Origin: Bacteroidota bacterium
Lineage (GTDB): Bacteria; Bacteroidota; Bacteroidia; Flavobacteriales_D; Crocinitomicaceae
Assembly: GCA_018825925.1 (NCBI GenBank)
Contig: JAHKAT010000056.1
Location: 1-7,961 of the forward strand
Reading direction: 5' to 3'
Length of the DNA: 7,961 nucleotides
Positions 1 to 5,894 of this stretch are shown here, piece by piece; positions within the stretch are counted from its first letter, which is position 1; every line of letters starts with the position of its first letter. The notes beneath the pieces are model-generated. The model was not told the origin of the DNA, ran no database searches, and worked only from the letters and a program-made list of their open reading frames with translations. The position numbers and the translations under genes are program-made.

Positions 1-2007
1 AAAAAAATGGCTGAAGAAATGAAGAACCCAGAGTTCGTCAAAGCCTATGAAAATGCTCAGCGAATAATTGCTGAAAATTATAATCAAAAAAAGGGGGAGA
101 TAAATGCGAAAGCGACTGTACTTAGAGTACCTGTTGTTTTTCACATCCTTCATAACGGTGGACCAGAAAACATCTCTAACGAACAAGTTGTTGATGCAAT
201 CAATATTTGGAATGCTGATTTTAGAAAATTAAATGCAGATGCTGCCACTGTGCATCCAGACTTTACCAATCTAGCAGCCGATGTTGAAATCGAATTTGTA
301 TTGGCAACGAAAGCTCCGAACGGTGCTTGTTTTAGTGGAATTACAAGAACGAAAAGCGCATTGGCTAATGACGGATCTAATGGTTCTGCTCAAGTTAATG
401 CAATTGTTCAAGGAAATGACGTTTACAACCAAACTTGGCCAGGAAACCAATACTTAAACGTGCTTGTTTGTGGAGTTATTGGTGGAGCTGCAGGTTATGT
501 TCAGGGCTTCAGTACTTTTAGCGCGAATATGACCAATGGAATCTGGGTGAGAAGTGATTATGTCGGTTCAATTGGAACGGGTAACCTGAATAGAAGTAGA
601 ACTTTAACACATGAGTGTGGCCACTGGTTAGGATTGCCACATTGCTGGGGAGGAAATAACAACCCTGGAAATGCATCGAGTTGTAATACAGATGATAACA
701 TTGCAGATACACCTAACACCATTGGTGTTACGGCATGTAATCTAGATGAAGCATCGTGTGGACCGCGTGCTAATGTTGAAAATTATATGGATTATTCGTA
801 TTGCTCAAAAATGTTTACCCCAGGACAAGTAACTCGAATGAGATCTGTATTAACAAGTACTTCTGGTGGTCGTAATAATGTTTACTCACCTGCAAATATC
901 GCAGCAACTGGAGCAGATAGTAACTTTGTTCTTTGTACTGCAGCTTTTTCAACAAATTCTTCAACAATTTGTAAAGGAGAAACGGTTCAGTTTACGGATC
1001 AATCTTTCAACTCAGTTAGTGGATGGTCATGGAGTTTCCCTGGTGGTTCACCAGCAACTTCAGCGGCTCAAAATCCATCTGTTGTATACAATACTCCAGG
1101 AAAATACGCGGTAACTTTGACAGCTACAGATGGCCCAACGAATAAAACCACTACCAAAACTAATTATATCACGGTTTTAGCGGAAGGCATTAATTTACCT
1201 TATCAAGAAAGCTTCGAAGGGTATACAAGTTTAGCGGCTGCAAATTCGTTTTTTAGAGTGGATCCATCTTTAGGAAACAACACTTGGCAAGTATATACCG
1301 GCGCAGGTTCTACTGGCAACAAATGTGTTCGCTTGAAAAACTTCGGAATGCCTGCAGGTACAGTTACCACAATGGAATCAAACAACTTTGACCTTACGAA
1401 TATTGGAAGTTCTGATGTTGTAACCTTCTCTTTCAAATATGCGCACAGAAAACGAAGTGCAGCGAACAATGAAGTCTTACGTGTGACGGCTTCAAATGAC
1501 TGTGGCGAATCTTTCTCTGTTCGTAAAACAATAGCGAATACTTCATTGTCAACACAAGTAGTTACTTCAGACTGGGTTCCAACTTCTTCTGATTGGGTTC
1601 AAACACACGTAGTTAATATTTTGAACAATTATTTTGTTGAAAATATGCAATTACAATTCCAGTTTGAAAGCGATGGTGGAAACAATGTATATATTGATGA
1701 TATCAACTATTACAAAGGCGATCCATCTAAAATTGGTTTAGAGGAGCTTTCTGCCGTTTCTAATGTTAGCTTGTATCCAAATCCTGCTGATGAGATGGTT
1801 AATGTTTCTTTTGAAGTTGCGACTGCTGGAAATGTTATTTTAGAAATTAAAGACTTAGCTGGAAAAACAATTGGTACTTATCCAATTCAAGCAACAGCTG
1901 GAGCGAATATGATTATGTTAAACACTTCGAATTATTCGCAAGGAATGTACTTGATGAATCTTCAAAGTGCGGGCAGCTTTAAAACGATACAGTTTGCTGT
2001 AAAATAA
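1..2007 (+). CDS. Secreted M43-family zinc metalloprotease with PKD and T9SS sorting domains (5' partial)
   Basis: Probable extracellular, cytophagalysin/pappalysin-like metalloprotease (family M43) exported by the type IX secretion system. Residue numbers count from the first in-window ATG at position 7. The zinc site HECGHWLGLPH lies at 202-212 (ligands H202, H206, H212; catalytic E203), and the Met-turn ENYMDY follows with M261. A PKD domain spans about 310-391 (ICKGETVQFTDQS, then a WSFPGG core). A jelly-roll or MAM-like domain spans about 394-572, ending in NNVYIDDINYY. A type A T9SS sorting domain fills about 577-666, with LYPNPA, DLAGKTIG and QGMYLMNL. The reading frame is open to the window edge and no signal peptide is present, although a T9SS cargo needs one. 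The in-window ATG is therefore probably internal and the true start lies upstream. Substrate is unknown. The fold and export assignment are strong; the exact peptidase subfamily is inferred. Confidence 0.93.
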   Translation, partial: KKMAEEMKNPEFVKAYENAQRIIAENYNQKKGEINAKATVLRVPVVFHILHNGGPENISNEQVVDAINIWNADFRKLNADAATVHPDFTNLAADVEIEFVLATKAPNGACFSGITRTKSALANDGSNGSAQVNAIVQGNDVYNQTWPGNQYLNVLVCGVIGGAAGYVQGFSTFSANMTNGIWVRSDYVGSIGTGNLNRSRTLTHECGHWLGLPHCWGGNNNPGNASSCNTDDNIADTPNTIGVTACNLDEASCGPRANVENYMDYSYCSKMFTPGQVTRMRSVLTSTSGGRNNVYSPANIAATGADSNFVLCTAAFSTNSSTICKGETVQFTDQSFNSVSGWSWSFPGGSPATSAAQNPSVVYNTPGKYAVTLTATDGPTNKTTTKTNYITVLAEGINLPYQESFEGYTSLAAANSFFRVDPSLGNNTWQVYTGAGSTGNKCVRLKNFGMPAGTVTTMESNNFDLTNIGSSDVVTFSFKYAHRKRSAANNEVLRVTASNDCGESFSVRKTIANTSLSTQVVTSDWVPTSSDWVQTHVVNILNNYFVENMQLQFQFESDGGNNVYIDDINYYKGDPSKIGLEELSAVSNVSLYPNPADEMVNVSFEVATAGNVILEIKDLAGKTIGTYPIQATAGANMIMLNTSNYSQGMYLMNLQSAGSFKTIQFAVK

Positions 2008-2028
2008 TTTAAAAAACAATTTTGTTTG

Positions 2029-2062
2029 AAAATGGCTGGCGTTAACGTCAGCCATTTTTTTT
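2029..2062 (+). terminator. Intrinsic terminator after the M43 protease gene
   Basis: A stem TGGCTG (2033-2038) pairs with CAGCCA (2049-2054), extended inward by a G-U pair and outward by AAAA against TTTT. A run of eight T follows the stem at 2055-2062. It begins 22 bp after the protease stop codon and separates that gene from the small membrane-protein gene downstream. Confidence 0.88.
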
Positions 2063-2097
2063 AAGATTTATTTTTTTCTAGATTGACTATCTATCCT

Positions 2098-2105
2098 TAG
2101 CTTTG
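2098..2105 (+). promoter_or_regulatory. Bacteroidota-type promoter -7 box for the small membrane-protein gene
   Basis: TAGCTTTG matches the Bacteroidota -7 consensus TAnnTTTG exactly. It ends only 4 bp before the ATG at 2110, so transcription would begin at or within a few bases of the start codon, giving a leaderless or nearly leaderless mRNA. A TTG at 2083-2085 is too close (12-bp spacer) to serve as a normal -33 element, and the region where one should sit is T-rich. The preceding terminator supports an independent promoter here. Confidence 0.5.
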
Positions 2106-2109
2106 TAGC

Positions 2110-2352
2110 ATGAATAAGAAATTACTTTATTTTGCCCTATTGGTCGTTTTGTTTTTTTCGATGGATGCAATAGGTCAGGGTTGTTCTCAATGTAAATTAT
2201 TGGCTGAACAATCAACAGAAGTAGACGAAGCCTCATTTGGCTCCAATATCAATATTGGAATCATACTCCTTATGGTGATTCCTTACATTCTTTTGTTTTT
2301 ACTATTTCGCAAAAAACTGTCGGCTTTATTTATGAAGTCGAAAAGTAAATAA
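2110..2352 (+). CDS. Small two-helix membrane protein with an exported CxxC motif, function unknown
   Basis: An 80-residue protein I cannot assign to a named family. Residues 1-23 form a signal peptide or first membrane helix (MNKK, a hydrophobic core, then AIGQG). The CSQC pair (C25, C28) follows directly, then an acidic linker (STEVDEASFGS), a second hydrophobic helix at about 48-66 containing MVIPYILLFLLF, and a basic tail RKK...KSKSK. The positive-inside rule places the tail in the cytoplasm and the CxxC pair in the periplasm. The C25 context (IGQGC) lacks a good lipobox, so a lipoprotein is less likely. The two cysteines could bind a metal or haem or act as a redox pair; nothing here decides between these. 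From memory, similar short CxxC plus PY-containing proteins are widespread in Bacteroidota. It has its own terminator-bounded unit and converges with gldH. It is likely a real gene, because the topology is coherent and a promoter box sits right before it. Confidence 0.78.
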   Translation: MNKKLLYFALLVVLFFSMDAIGQGCSQCKLLAEQSTEVDEASFGSNINIGIILLMVIPYILLFLLFRKKLSALFMKSKSK

Positions 2353-2415
2353 AGGGTTTAGGGATTTTTTATCCTATATCGAACTTACTGGTTGCTTTTA
2401 CTGACCCTTAACCCT
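2353..2415. repeat. Inverted repeat at the convergent gene ends
   Basis: AGGGTTTAGGG (2353-2363) is the reverse complement of CCCTTAACCCT (2405-2415) with one mismatch, across a 41-base loop. Inside the loop a smaller hairpin GGAT-TTTTT-ATCC occupies 2362-2374. The left arm begins right after the small gene's stop codon and the right arm lies in the last codons of gldH. It might slow or end transcription from both sides, but there is no T-run after the stem on either strand, so it is a weak terminator candidate at best. Confidence 0.35.
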
Positions 2416-2855
2416 ATGTCTAATACTTCACTCACCACTGTTTCGGGAGTGGCTTGCTCTAAAACAAAGGTATAATTGCCTTTTTGGGGTAATTTGCTTT
2501 TAGGGAAGGACAATGTATTTTCTACTATAGTTCCTGATTTTTGTCCCAACCAACCCTTTTGATCTGTAATTTTTAACTCGTAAGGACGGCGTAATTTGGT
2601 GCCATCTGGAAAGATGATAGAAATATTCATCCAAATATTACTAAAGGGATAATCGGTGGTGGTACGAAGGGTAAAATCAACGTCAAAATTGGCATTCGTA
2701 TCTACTATGGGGACAACGAATTTTGGAAAATTACCTTGAGGCCATTCGTGTTTATCGAACGAAAAAGAGCGGTCATATAAAGCACTATCACCACAACTTT
2801 GTAGCAATAAAAACAGTAAAAAATAACCGAATTTATTCTTTATTGTCTGAGTCAT
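2385..2855 (-). CDS. gldH: Gliding motility lipoprotein GldH
   Basis: A 156-residue lipoprotein of the GldH family, which in Flavobacterium johnsoniae is required for gliding motility; its biochemical role is not established. The chosen start gives a classic lipoprotein signal: basic n-region (KNK), hydrophobic core YFLLFLLL, and lipobox LQS-C with lipidated C21. The mature part has family-typical blocks: TTDYPFSNIWMNI (67-79), GWLGQKSGTI (101-110), NYTFVLEQA (128-136) and VLDIGLRV (144-151). The frame stays open upstream to an ATG at 2921, but that extension would bury the signal peptide behind 22 residues, so it is rejected. The start lies 23 bp inside the end of the PSP1-domain gene, and no clear ribosome-binding site precedes it, so translation is probably coupled to that gene. 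Family assignment rests on recalled motifs. Confidence 0.87.
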   Translation of the reverse strand: MTQTIKNKFGYFLLFLLLQSCGDSALYDRSFSFDKHEWPQGNFPKFVVPIVDTNANFDVDFTLRTTTDYPFSNIWMNISIIFPDGTKLRRPYELKITDQKGWLGQKSGTIVENTLSFPKSKLPQKGNYTFVLEQATPETVVSEVLDIGLRVSKSNQ

Positions 2856-4269
2856 TTGGTTTACGCTTGAAGGGTTTGCGTTTGTTTCTCGAACGATTAT
2901 TATTGTCGCTAGGCTTCGCATTTTCTGCAGAAGAAGCTGGACTATTTGCTTCGTTCAATAAATTTCGCGGAGCTTTATTCACCTTTGCATCGCCTTTGTC
3001 AACTTGTTTCGAATCTGTATTTTGATTCGATAAATTTCGAGGTGGACGAGGTGTTTTTGGACGATTATCGTTCTCTTTCTTAAGGTCTGTATTGGCACTC
3101 GGTCCGGATGCAGTAACATCCTTTCGCTGCTCGTTCGTTGCCGGACGTTTTTTACGTTTCTTCTTCTTTTTTGTATTTAAACCATCAAAACGATTCAATG
3201 AATCTTGACCAACTACATTCGAATAATCAGGTTCTTTAACCACAAATACTTCCTTGACAAATTCTTTCAATTCAGTAGGTTTCTTTCCTGCTCTATTCAT
3301 GGTGATAATCTCTGAAACTCTTTCTGGAGTTAAAGGAATCAATCCTGCGGCAAAGCTATCTTCATAGGCAAACCACATTTGACGTTTAAAAACATCCGTT
3401 TTGATATGAAATGCAGTACCCTTTTCGGTTTGCAACTTAGTATCGGAGCGAGGAAAAGATTTTAAGGCATCCAAATAGGAGTCGAGCTCATAATTCAGAC
3501 AACACTTTAATTTTCCACATTGACCTGCCAATTTTTGTGGATTTAAGGAAAGCTGCTGGTATCTCGCTGCTGAAGTACTCACAGAGCGAAAATCAGTTAA
3601 CCAAGTACTACAACAGAGCTCTCTTCCACAAGAACCGATACCACCTAATCTTGCTGCCTCTTGTCGGGCACCAATTTGACGCATTTCTACGCGGATTTTA
3701 AAGTTATCCGCCATGTCTTTAATCAACTGACGGAAATCGACACGTCCCTCTGCGGTATAATAAAAAGTTGCTTTGGTTAAATCACCTTGATATTCAACAT
3801 CAGAAATTTTCATTTCTAAATTTAGTTGAAGCGCCAAGGTTCTAGATTCAAACATTAAGTCTTTTTCTAAAGCACGACCTTTGATCCACTTGTCAATATC
3901 TTCTTGTGTGGCAATTCTGAAAATCTTTTTAATCTCCATGGGCTTTAAGCCTGGAGATTTTTTTTGGACCTGTATTCTGGCAAGTTCACCAACTACTGAA
4001 ACCACACCAATATCATGGCCTGGACTTGCTTCAACACCCACAACGTCGCCGGGTTGAAGCGATAAGTTTTTCGCATTACGATAAAATGCCTTGCGACTAT
4101 TTTTAAATCGTACTTCGACTATATCATATGGTGAATGACCTGCAGGTAGCGACATATTCGCCAACCAATCATACACCTCTAGTTTGTTACATCCTCCAGA
4201 GCTACAGGTTCCGTTGTTCTTACATCCGCGTGGCGTTCCGCCCCCACTACTACAACTGGTACAACCCAT
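2833..4269 (-). CDS. PSP1-domain protein, RicT/YaaT-like, with cysteine-rich N-terminus and basic tail
   Basis: A 478-residue PSP1 (RicT/YaaT-like) protein. The Bacillus subtilis homologue RicT works with RicA and RicF in an iron-sulfur complex that affects RNA processing; whether that role holds here is unknown. The N-terminus carries C3, C6, C16, C22 and C27 in a GCTSC...RGCKNNGTC...GC pattern that I recall as conserved in Bacteroidota. The PSP1 core (about 47-270) includes DIVEVRFKNSRKAFYRN, FYYTAEGRVDFRQLIKDM and GARQEAARLGGIGSCG, and ends with two cysteine clusters, CGRELCC (214-220) and CGKLKCC (251-257), good metal-ligand candidates. Residues from about 365 are low-complexity, basic and probably disordered (KKKKKRKKR at 367-375, RNKRKPFKRK at 461-470), suggesting nucleic acid contact. 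It lies 70 bp after hemD and overlaps gldH by 23 bp. The ATG at 4269 is chosen because the conserved cysteine-rich segment starts there. Confidence 0.9.
   Translation of the reverse strand: MGCTSCSSGGGTPRGCKNNGTCSSGGCNKLEVYDWLANMSLPAGHSPYDIVEVRFKNSRKAFYRNAKNLSLQPGDVVGVEASPGHDIGVVSVVGELARIQVQKKSPGLKPMEIKKIFRIATQEDIDKWIKGRALEKDLMFESRTLALQLNLEMKISDVEYQGDLTKATFYYTAEGRVDFRQLIKDMADNFKIRVEMRQIGARQEAARLGGIGSCGRELCCSTWLTDFRSVSTSAARYQQLSLNPQKLAGQCGKLKCCLNYELDSYLDALKSFPRSDTKLQTEKGTAFHIKTDVFKRQMWFAYEDSFAAGLIPLTPERVSEIITMNRAGKKPTELKEFVKEVFVVKEPDYSNVVGQDSLNRFDGLNTKKKKKRKKRPATNEQRKDVTASGPSANTDLKKENDNRPKTPRPPRNLSNQNTDSKQVDKGDAKVNKAPRNLLNEANSPASSAENAKPSDNNNRSRNKRKPFKRKPNDSDNKE
2954..3042. repeat. Short direct repeat in the tail-coding part of the PSP1 gene
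   Basis: Two 17-bp copies, 2954-2970 and 3026-3042, agree at 15 of 17 positions around the shared core ATAAATTTCG, offset by 72 bp. On the coding strand they encode the repeated PRNLSNQ and PRNLLNE segments of the disordered tail (around residues 410-416 and 434-440). The 72-bp offset is a whole number of codons, consistent with an old in-frame duplication of tail sequence. Confidence 0.5.
3931..3965 (+). terminator. Terminator-like hairpin antisense to the PSP1 gene
   Basis: On the plus strand AATCTCCA (3931-3938) pairs perfectly with TGGAGATT (3952-3959). An inner stem GGCT/AGCC (3941-3944 with 3948-3951) closes a TTA loop, with a two-base TG bulge between the stems. Eight T occupy 3958-3965. 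This has the form of an intrinsic terminator for rightward transcription, opposite to the gene it lies in. On the sense strand the hairpin is preceded by eight A and not followed by a T-run, so it should not end the gene's own transcript. Its function is unproven and it may be a by-product of the encoded KKSPGLKPMEIKK stretch. Confidence 0.45.
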
Positions 4270-4292
4270 GGTTCTTTATAAAAATAATAAGT

Positions 4293-4300
4293 CAAAAATA
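4293..4300 (-). promoter_or_regulatory. Possible promoter -7 box for the PSP1-gldH unit
   Basis: On the minus strand TATTTTTG matches TAnnTTTG, 23 bp before the PSP1 start codon and within the 70-bp gap after hemD. I see no good TTG element at the expected distance upstream, so this is a weak candidate. The gap has no terminator, so the genes may also be read from the haem promoter. Confidence 0.33.
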
Positions 4301-4339
4301 AGGATTTTTAAAGGATTGAAGTGTGCTAAAGAAATTAGA

Positions 4340-5008
4340 TTATTTCAAATGCACAAGATTTGACAAAAGGTCTATCAACTCGGGCAGTTGTGAGTTGGTT
4401 AAAATATGTTTGGGTTTCATATTGGAGGCTTCCATTTTTTCAGCTGTAGCCTGTCCCCAAGCAATGAAAGTCGCATTATTTGGAACCTCATTTGTCAACA
4501 AAAAACTTTCAACATTAGAGGGACTCGAAAAAGCATAAATATCGGCTGCCTCAATTGTTAGGGGGCGAAAATTGGTATGATATAAAACTTCAATTTGCTT
4601 TTGACTATCAGAAAAATACTGATGAAGCGAGCCTAAACTTATATCAGAAACAGGGAAAAAGCATTTTTTTTCACCCACAAACGATCGCAATCCTATGGCC
4701 ACTTTTTGTGTGTCGCCACTTTTATTTCCAATAAAACTGGGGTTATAACCAGCTTTAATAAGTACATTAGCGGTTGTTGATCCTACGCAGGCAATCCACT
4801 TTCCATGTGGAATTTTGTACTTGGAAAGATAAAAGTTTACCGCGTTTTTACTGCCAAAACAAATACAATCGTACTCGGAACAATTTTTAAATTCGGCATT
4901 GAATTGAAGCTCAATGAGAGAGTTTGCGTTTAAGGTCCAATGATTTGACTTACAAAATGCTGCCAATGAGGCCAACTCTTCAATTGATTTACTAATGAAT
5001 AGTTTCAT
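4340..5008 (-). CDS. hemD: Uroporphyrinogen-III synthase
   Basis: A 222-residue HEM4-family protein, the usual size for this cytosolic enzyme, which closes hydroxymethylbilane with inversion of ring D to give uroporphyrinogen III. The family is weakly conserved in sequence, so the call leans on both motifs and position. Visible landmarks are FGSKNAVNFYL (51-61), VGSTTANVL (75-83), the YAFSSPSNVESFL segment (158-170) and WGQATAEKM (184-192), which match the repeated substrate-cleft motifs of the two-lobed fold. The start codon lies inside the end of hemC with a 17-bp overlap (4992-5008), so translation is likely coupled and the order hemA-hemC-hemD supports the assignment. Note that hemE does not follow; the next gene on this strand is the PSP1-domain gene. 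Confidence 0.88.
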   Translation of the reverse strand: MKLFISKSIEELASLAAFCKSNHWTLNANSLIELQFNAEFKNCSEYDCICFGSKNAVNFYLSKYKIPHGKWIACVGSTTANVLIKAGYNPSFIGNKSGDTQKVAIGLRSFVGEKKCFFPVSDISLGSLHQYFSDSQKQIEVLYHTNFRPLTIEAADIYAFSSPSNVESFLLTNEVPNNATFIAWGQATAEKMEASNMKPKHILTNSQLPELIDLLSNLVHLK

Positions 5009-5891
5009 TTTTCACTTTGTTCAAAACAGACACAATCTGATCGACGACCGACGAAGGGTTTTCCTTAGAAAAAGTATAATTTTTTGACGGTTCGTCAGAG
5101 CGAGAAGAATACGACACAAAAATTTCGGAATCTTTGCTGTAAACGCCAAGAGGTAAATGGCAACCGCCTTCCATTTTATTTAAAACACCACGTTCAAAAG
5201 CGATGTCGGAATAAACATTGGTATTGTGCAGAGCGGTTAAAATTTCTTTTAACTGTAAGTCATGCTCTCTGATCTGCAAGGCAAGTACACCTTGAGCTGG
5301 CGCTGGAACAAACTCGGTAGGATCCATTTCGAATGTTTCAAACTCTGACAAATCGATTTTTAAGCGATCGATGCCTGCTTTTGCAAGTAATATCGCGTCA
5401 TATCCTCCCTGGCGCAACTTGTCGATGCGGGTTGGAAGATTTCCACGTAATTCTTTCAATTCAACATCTGGTCGAAACTGCAGCATTTGAGCCTTGCGAC
5501 GAGCACTTGAGGTGCCCACTATTGGATTGCTTTTTAGAGAAAACTTAAGGGCCTTATTATAGGCAGATTTTTGAATCAATAAGATGTCAGCCGGATTTTC
5601 TCTTTCAGAAACAGCGCCAATAATTAGTCCAGCTGGTGGATTAGTCTCTAAGTCTTTGTGCGAGTGAACAGCCAAGTCAATGGTTCTGTCAAGCAATTCT
5701 GTTTCTATCTCTTTGGTGAAAAATCCTTTCCCCTCCAGCTTGTCGAACGAAAGATTTTGGAAGGCATCCCCTTGGGTGATAATGATTTTTATAACCACTT
5801 TATGTCCTAGCTTTTCCAGTTGACTTTTCACATGATTTGCTTGCCAAAGTGCTAAATCACTTCCGCGGGAACCGATAATAATATCTCTCAT
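4992..5891 (-). CDS. hemC: Hydroxymethylbilane synthase (porphobilinogen deaminase)
   Basis: A 299-residue cytosolic enzyme that joins four porphobilinogen molecules into hydroxymethylbilane using a covalently bound dipyrromethane cofactor. Landmarks are IGSRGSDLALWQA (6-18), GKGFFTKEIE (54-62), AVHSHKDLE with the catalytic aspartate D80 (E. coli Asp84), VGTSSARRKAQ (125-135, arginine pair 131-132), LRGNLPTRIDKL (148-159), PAPAQGVLALQ (197-207), and MEGGCHLPLG, in which C244 is the cofactor-attachment cysteine (E. coli Cys242). Length and motif order are normal, with no missing key residue. It starts 3 bp after hemA stops, with AAGGA 9 bp before the ATG inside the end of hemA as a plausible ribosome-binding site, and it overlaps hemD by 17 bp, so the three genes form one unit. 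Confidence 0.97.
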   Translation of the reverse strand: MRDIIIGSRGSDLALWQANHVKSQLEKLGHKVVIKIIITQGDAFQNLSFDKLEGKGFFTKEIETELLDRTIDLAVHSHKDLETNPPAGLIIGAVSERENPADILLIQKSAYNKALKFSLKSNPIVGTSSARRKAQMLQFRPDVELKELRGNLPTRIDKLRQGGYDAILLAKAGIDRLKIDLSEFETFEMDPTEFVPAPAQGVLALQIREHDLQLKEILTALHNTNVYSDIAFERGVLNKMEGGCHLPLGVYSKDSEIFVSYSSRSDEPSKNYTFSKENPSSVVDQIVSVLNKVKNETIH

Positions 5892-5894
5892 TTT

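Noticed and set aside
866..1114. Plus-strand frame-shifted open frame of 82 codons within the PKD region
   Set aside because: It is glutamine- and leucine-rich read-through in the wrong frame, while the main frame carries the PKD motifs.
1203..1469. Minus-strand open frame of 88 codons inside the protease gene
   Set aside because: It lies wholly antisense to a strongly supported coding gene and shows no domain, signal or promoter.
2354..2363. GGGTTTAGGG, resembling a plant-type telomere repeat
   Set aside because: There is only about one and a half units, and it is better explained as one arm of the local inverted repeat.
2856..2921. Longer GldH start at 2921
   Set aside because: It would bury the lipoprotein signal behind 22 residues and deepen the overlap with the PSP1 gene.
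2723..3025. Plus-strand open frame of 100 codons across the PSP1-gldH junction
   Set aside because: It is antisense to two well-supported genes and shows no coherent protein features.
5084..5548. Two plus-strand open frames opposite hemC
   Set aside because: Both are antisense to hemC, whose catalytic motifs run through the same stretch.
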